DNA of 26,750 nucleotides. It comes from an uncultured Clostridia bacterium. GTDB lineage: Bacteria; Bacillota; Clostridia; Lachnospirales; Lachnospiraceae. The notes beneath the pieces were generated by a model. The model saw only the letters and a list, made by a program, of their open reading frames with translations, made no database searches and had not been told where the DNA came from. Below are positions 22,742 to 26,750 of this stretch, one piece after another. Each line of letters begins with the position of its first letter. Position 1 is the stretch's first letter. The translations under genes were made by a program, and so were the position numbers. The stretch lies in NCBI GenBank assembly GCA_947304065.1, contig CAMZAI010000009.1, positions 1 to 26,750 of the forward strand, in the 5' to 3' direction.

Positions 22742-23842
22742 ATGAAAAAGATTATTGCACTGTTATTGATCGGTCTCATGATGCTCAGCATTATCGGCTG
22801 CAAGAAGACCGAGAACAAGACTTCCGGCGACTCGGGCGCAGACAGCGCTCTGATCAAGGCCGCCAAGGAAGAAGGCCAGCTTATCGTTTACGGTTCCTGC
22901 GAGGAAGAGTACCTTGCAGCAGCATGTGACAACTTCAAGGCTCTCTACGGCATCGAAGTTAAGTATCAGCGTCTTTCAACCGGTGAGGTTCAGAGCAAGG
23001 TTGAAGAAGAAAACGGCAATCCTTCGGGTGACGTTTGGTTCGGCGGCACAACCGATCCCTACAACGTAGCGGCATCCAAGGGCCTGCTCATGCCTTACGA
23101 GGCAACCAACGCTAAGCACCTCCTCAGCGATATGTATCGCGACAAGGACGGCTGCTGGTACGGCATTTACAAGGGAATCCTCGGATTCATGGTTAACAAG
23201 GACGAGCTTACCCGTCTCGGTCTCGAAGCTCCCAAGGATTGGAAGGATCTTCTTGATTCCAAGTACCAGGGTCTCATCTGGCTTTCCAACTACAACACCG
23301 CCGGTACCGCGAAGCTCGTTGTAAACACAATGATCCAGAAGTACGGCCACGACGAAGGCATCAAGTACCTCGTTGACCTCGACAAGAACATCGAAGTTTA
23401 CACCAAGTCGGGTTCCGGCCCTTCCAAGAACGTCGGAACAGGTGAGTGTGTAGTCGGCATCGGCTTCCTCCATGACGGTATCACACAGATCGTTGATAAC
23501 GGCTACAAGAATGTAGGCCTTGTTATCCCTTCATCGGGAACCTCCTTCGAGATCGGCGCTACCGCGATCTTCAAGGGCTGCGCTCATCCCAATGCTGCAA
23601 AGCTCTGGATCGAGTACGCTTTAAGCCCCGAGTGCGTTGAGCTCGGCGCACAGCACGGTTCCTATCAGTTCCTTGTTATCGACAACGCAAAGCAGCCCGA
23701 TGTTGCATCCGAGTTCGGTCTCGATCCCGAGAACGTTATGAAGTATGACTTTGAAGATGCAAAGGCAAATACCACAACTTACGTCGAAGAAGTTATGAAG
23801 GCTCTCGGAAGCGCTGCCGACGATCGTTTCAAAACTGAGTAA
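22742..23842 (+). CDS. ABC transporter substrate-binding lipoprotein, AfuA/FutA-like
   Basis: A 366-residue lipoprotein with a basic start, hydrophobic core and lipobox LSIIGC (C20), so it is attached outside the membrane. The mature part is a class II binding fold: EGQLIVYGSCEEEYL, then SGDVWFGGTTDPYN, then DWKDLLDSKYQGLIWLSN, then AAKLWIEYAL. I see no adjacent Tyr pair of the sort that binds ferric iron in FbpA, so although such proteins are often labelled iron-binding, a sugar phosphate or other anion (as for AfuA) is at least as likely. AAAGGAG precedes the ATG. Codon use is much more biased than in neighbouring genes (GTT, AAG, ATC), implying high expression. A strong hairpin follows the stop. 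Confidence 0.93.
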   Translation: MKKIIALLLIGLMMLSIIGCKKTENKTSGDSGADSALIKAAKEEGQLIVYGSCEEEYLAAACDNFKALYGIEVKYQRLSTGEVQSKVEEENGNPSGDVWFGGTTDPYNVAASKGLLMPYEATNAKHLLSDMYRDKDGCWYGIYKGILGFMVNKDELTRLGLEAPKDWKDLLDSKYQGLIWLSNYNTAGTAKLVVNTMIQKYGHDEGIKYLVDLDKNIEVYTKSGSGPSKNVGTGECVVGIGFLHDGITQIVDNGYKNVGLVIPSSGTSFEIGATAIFKGCAHPNAAKLWIEYALSPECVELGAQHGSYQFLVIDNAKQPDVASEFGLDPENVMKYDFEDAKANTTTYVEEVMKALGSAADDRFKTE

Positions 23843-23855
23843 TCGCTGATTATCG

Positions 23856-23895
23856 GGAGCGGATGTAAGACAAGACATCCGCTCCTGTTATTTTT
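23856..23895 (+). terminator. strong hairpin between binding-protein and permease genes
   Basis: A perfect 11-bp stem (23856-23866 with 23875-23885, loop AAGACAAG) is followed by TGTTATTTTT. It lies 14 bases past the binding-protein stop and just before the ribosome site of the permease. It should act as a partial terminator or 3' stabiliser, keeping permease and ATPase levels below the binding protein. Confidence 0.8.
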
Positions 23896-23908
23896 CGGAG
23901 GACAATTT

Positions 23909-25621
23909 ATGGCAAAGAGTCAAAGCGCCAGCCTTGACAGAAAAAAGCTCTTCGGCGATCCGATCATGGTCACCACCATTATCCTTCTGATCGCTTTTCT
24001 GACGGTTTTTATCCTGTATCCGCTGGCCATCCTTCTGGTTGACAGCTTTATTTCCGAATCCGGAGTTACGCTTTCAACATTCAAGAGAGTCCTTGCACTC
24101 CCGAATTTCAGGAACGCCATAACCAACACTCTGAAGGTTGGTTTTCTGGTAGGTATCGCATCATCCCTCATAGGCCTTCTGTTCGCCTATGTGGAAGTCT
24201 ATGTCAAGGTACGTTCAAAGTTCATGGGAGGACTGTTCAAGGTGGTTTCGATGCTTCCCGTAGTATCTCCGCCATTCGTTCTGTCGCTCTCGATGATCAT
24301 GCTTTTCGGAAAGGCAGGCATCATCACACGCTTCCTTCTGAAGATCTATGACAACAGCGTTTACGGCTTCTGGGGCATCGCGATCGTTCAGACGCTCACG
24401 TTCTTCCCCGTATGCTATATGATGCTCAAAGGTCTCCTGAAGAACATCGATCCTTCCCTCGAGGAAGCCGCCCGCGATATGGGCGCATCCCGATTCAAGG
24501 TATTCATGACAGTTACGTTCCCGCTGATCCTTCCCGGACTCGGCAATGCATTCCTCGTAACCTTCATCGAGTCGATCGCGGACTTCGCGAACCCGATGAT
24601 CATCGGCGGTTCCTACGATACACTGGCCACGACGATCTATCTGCAGATCACGGGTGCTTACGACAAACAGGGCGCGGCCGCGATGGCAGTCGTACTCCTC
24701 GGCATCACACTGCTGATGTTCGTGGTCCATAAGTACTATCTCGAGGCCAAGAGCACCGCAACCCTTTCGGGCAAGGCTTCGAGAGAGCGTATGCTCATCA
24801 CCGACAAGAGCGTAACGCTTCCGCTTTCGATCATCTGCTCCGCACTTGCGCTGTTCGTTATCATAATGTACATCTGCGTTCCGTTTGGCGCGCTGTTCCG
24901 CACCTGGGGCTATGATTTCCATCTCACTTTCAAATGGTTCGGACAGGTATTTACCAGAGACAAGGGCTTTAAAGCCTTCAAGGACAGCTTTATCCTGGCG
25001 CTCATATCGGCGCCGATCACGGCACTGCTGTCCATGATAATCTCCTATCTGGTGGTAAAACGTAAATTCAAGTCAAAGGGCTTTATCGAGGCCGTATCCA
25101 TGCTGGCCATGGCCGTTCCCGGAACGGTTCTCGGTATCGGATACATCCGCGGCTTCTCGGGCGGACTCTTCGGAAGCGGCATTCTTCAGGGCCTGTACGG
25201 AACAGGCGCGATCCTGGTCATCGTATTTATCGTACGAAGCCTTCCGACCGGTACCCGAAGCGGTATCTCGGCCCTCAGGCAGATCGATAAGAGCATCGAG
25301 GAATCGGCTTACGATATGGGTGCCGACAGCTTCAAGGTATTCATGACCGTCACGCTCCCGCTGATCAAGGACAGCTTCCTGAGCGGCTTCGTAACCTCGT
25401 TCGTCCGCAGCATCACGGCGATCAGCGCGATCATTCTTCTGGTTACGCCTTCGTACCTGCTCATCACGGTACAGATCAACGAATTCGCTGAGAAGGGCTC
25501 TTACGGCATCGCCTGCGCATTCGCTACGATACTGATCCTTATCACCTACAGCGCGGTATTGATCATGAACCTGATAATCAAACACTTTGGAACAAGCCGC
25601 ATGGTTAAGTCGGCAGATTGA
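23909..25621 (+). CDS. ABC transporter permease with two fused BPD domains
   Basis: A 570-residue membrane protein of the FbpB/AfuB type, made of two BPD_transp_1 domains with about 12 membrane segments in total. Each half carries an EAA loop that contacts the ATPase: EEAARDMGASRFKVF at about residue 185 and EESAYDMGADSFKVF at about 463. It therefore supplies both halves of the channel. The ATG follows CGGAGGA at a good distance and lies just past the intercistronic hairpin. It is followed by its ATPase gene after 9 bases. The substrate depends on the binding protein and is not fixed by this sequence. Confidence 0.95.
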   Translation: MAKSQSASLDRKKLFGDPIMVTTIILLIAFLTVFILYPLAILLVDSFISESGVTLSTFKRVLALPNFRNAITNTLKVGFLVGIASSLIGLLFAYVEVYVKVRSKFMGGLFKVVSMLPVVSPPFVLSLSMIMLFGKAGIITRFLLKIYDNSVYGFWGIAIVQTLTFFPVCYMMLKGLLKNIDPSLEEAARDMGASRFKVFMTVTFPLILPGLGNAFLVTFIESIADFANPMIIGGSYDTLATTIYLQITGAYDKQGAAAMAVVLLGITLLMFVVHKYYLEAKSTATLSGKASRERMLITDKSVTLPLSIICSALALFVIIMYICVPFGALFRTWGYDFHLTFKWFGQVFTRDKGFKAFKDSFILALISAPITALLSMIISYLVVKRKFKSKGFIEAVSMLAMAVPGTVLGIGYIRGFSGGLFGSGILQGLYGTGAILVIVFIVRSLPTGTRSGISALRQIDKSIEESAYDMGADSFKVFMTVTLPLIKDSFLSGFVTSFVRSITAISAIILLVTPSYLLITVQINEFAEKGSYGIACAFATILILITYSAVLIMNLIIKHFGTSRMVKSAD

Positions 25622-25630
25622 GAGTAAATT

Positions 25631-26692
25631 ATGGCAAAAGAGAAAAAAGGCGTACGCCTTGAGCATATTTCAAAAATATACAAAGATCCCAAGACAGGTA
25701 AAGATTTCTACGCGGTCAAGGACGCAAATATCGAGATTGAGCCCGGCAGCTTTGTAACGCTTCTCGGTCCGTCAGGATGCGGAAAGACTACCACGCTGCG
25801 TATGATAGCGGGCTTCGAGAGCCCCGATGAAGGCGAGATATATCTCGGGAACGAGCCGATCAACGCTCTCACACCAAACAAGCGCGACACGGCCATGGTT
25901 TTCCAGAGCTATGCTCTCCTTCCTCACTACAACATCTTTGACAATGTCGCTTACGGACTCAAGCTCCGCAAGATGGACAAGGCAACGATAAAGAAAAAGG
26001 TTACCGACATCCTGGCCCTCGTCGGCCTTGAAGGCATGGAGAACCGCATGACAAACCAGCTCTCCGGCGGTCAGCAGCAGAGAGTTGCCTTAGCAAGGGC
26101 GCTGGTCATCGAGCCCGGCGTGCTCCTGTTCGACGAGCCCCTTTCGAACCTCGACGCGAAGCTTCGTGTTTCGATGCGTACCGAGATCAGAAGGATCCAG
26201 CAGGAAGCGGGCATCACAGCGATCTATGTTACCCATGACCAGAGCGAGGCAATGGCAATCTCAGACAAGGTCATCATCATGAACCACGGTCTTGTCGAGC
26301 AGATATCGACCCCCAGAGAGGCTTATTACTACCCCAACAGCAAGTTCGTCGCCGACTTCATCGGTGAAGCAAACTTCCTGAAGGCAGTCGTAAAGAGCCA
26401 GGACGTTGCGGTCATCGGCGATACCGAGGTCAGCTGCGCGACCGGCAGCATGGAAGCCGGTTCGGAATGCAGTATCGTGCTTCGTCCCGAGGGCGCATAC
26501 TTAGGCGATTCCGGAGCAGTTAAAGGCACCGTAAAGTACTCATGCTTCATGGGCGCTTACCAGGATTACCACATTTTGATCGGCGATACGCTGGTCAAGA
26601 TCCAGGAGTACAATCCCAAGAACAAAAAGATCTACAATGTCGGAGATACGGTTTTCCTCAACTTCGAAGAGAACACTCTGTACGCGTTATAA
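25631..26692 (+). CDS. ABC transporter ATP-binding protein, FbpC/PotA type
   Basis: A 353-residue cytoplasmic ATPase that drives import through the permease encoded just upstream. It shows Walker A GPSGCGKTT (46-54), a Q-loop in MVFQSYALLPH, the signature LSGGQQQRVALARAL near residue 147, Walker B with VLLFDEPLSNLDAK, and the switch His in YVTHDQ. A TOBE-like regulatory domain fills about 240-353 (CSIVLRPEGAYLGD). The length and the MTL-type C terminus fit FbpC, AfuC or PotA subgroups. Its ribosome site is weak and the start lies 9 bases after the permease stop, so translational coupling is likely. It is the last gene of the locus. Confidence 0.95.
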   Translation: MAKEKKGVRLEHISKIYKDPKTGKDFYAVKDANIEIEPGSFVTLLGPSGCGKTTTLRMIAGFESPDEGEIYLGNEPINALTPNKRDTAMVFQSYALLPHYNIFDNVAYGLKLRKMDKATIKKKVTDILALVGLEGMENRMTNQLSGGQQQRVALARALVIEPGVLLFDEPLSNLDAKLRVSMRTEIRRIQQEAGITAIYVTHDQSEAMAISDKVIIMNHGLVEQISTPREAYYYPNSKFVADFIGEANFLKAVVKSQDVAVIGDTEVSCATGSMEAGSECSIVLRPEGAYLGDSGAVKGTVKYSCFMGAYQDYHILIGDTLVKIQEYNPKNKKIYNVGDTVFLNFEENTLYAL

Positions 26693-26696
26693 GATC

Positions 26697-26724
26697 AATC
26701 GAGTAGGCTGACTCCTACTCGATT
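26697..26724. terminator. strong hairpin after the ATPase gene, no T tract
   Basis: A perfect 11-bp stem (26697-26707 with 26714-26724) closes a 6-base loop, 4 bases after the ATPase stop. No T tract follows on either strand, so it may protect the 3' end or act as a weak bidirectional terminator rather than a classic intrinsic one. It overlaps the presumed stop of the gene entering from the right. Confidence 0.5.
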
Positions 26725-26750
26725 CGACGGGTCATCTCGCGTACGAAGTC
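26715..26750 (-). CDS. possible 3' end of a convergent gene (partial)
   Basis: A minus-strand frame enters from the right edge and ends at TAG (26715-26717) after 11 visible codons (DFVREMTRRIE). The residues look like a charged C-terminal helix. With so little sequence this is only a possibility, and the product cannot be named. Confidence 0.25.
   Translation of the reverse strand, partial: DFVREMTRRIE

Noticed and set aside
22976..23473. Open frame opposite the binding-protein gene
   Set aside because: It is a by-product of the biased codons of the real plus-strand lipoprotein gene; no start signals or family features.
1..26750. CRISPR array, insertion sequence, prophage, tRNA or rRNA
   Set aside because: No regularly spaced repeats, transposase or integrase motifs, phage genes, or cloverleaf/rRNA-like sequences were seen on either strand.

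Overview
The window (26,750 bp) looks like chromosomal DNA of a Clostridia-class Firmicute, most likely Lachnospiraceae. The evidence is strong AGGAGG-type ribosome binding sites, sigma-A style promoters, a hprK-murB-whiA-HPr cluster followed by dnaE and pfk on the same strand, and families common in that group: DUF4173, DUF2975 with an XRE regulator, an AP2-like DNA-binding protein, and a YesM/YesN two-component pair. The taxonomy is an inference from gene content; no rRNA or tRNA is present to confirm it.

Layout. Positions 1-63 hold the 3' end of an unidentified plus-strand gene, closed by a strong terminator and facing a second terminator for a minus-strand DUF1508 (YegP-like) gene. Almost everything from 166 to 18995 is on the minus strand. 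In transcription order, right to left: a DUF2975 membrane protein, an XRE regulator and a DUF4173 membrane protein (18995 to 16620); a membrane EAL c-di-GMP phosphodiesterase (16421 to 14508); a cluster starting at a good promoter near 14343 and carrying a Maf-like protein, lspA, hprK, a ROK glucokinase, murB, whiA and a Crh/HPr-like protein (14290 to 8808, closed by a terminator); then a membrane-anchored polysaccharide deacetylase, dnaE, an AP2-like protein and a double-length phosphofructokinase. From 19224 the plus strand carries one six-gene locus: membrane-anchored binding protein, sensor kinase, AraC-type response regulator, lipoprotein binding protein, fused permease and ABC ATPase.

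How the genes work together. The central cluster combines envelope synthesis (murB, lspA), glucose phosphorylation (glk) and carbon-catabolite signalling (hprK plus an HPr-like protein that has Asp at position 15 but keeps Ser46), with pfk further along the same strand. The right-hand locus reads as a sense-and-import module. The anchored binding protein probably informs the kinase, the regulator probably acts at a 20-bp-spaced direct repeat in front of the lipoprotein gene, and a strong hairpin after that gene probably makes the binding protein more abundant than the permease and ATPase.

Most notable observations: (1) a bacterial tandem-fused phosphofructokinase whose two halves have lost complementary active-site residues, predicting one working composite site and one degenerate site; (2) the Crh-like HPr with Asp15; (3) the candidate response-regulator operator at 22643-22676; (4) a fully consensus promoter in front of the DUF2975/XRE operon flanked by TATCG-type inverted repeats. 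No CRISPR array, insertion sequence, prophage or obviously new defence system was found.
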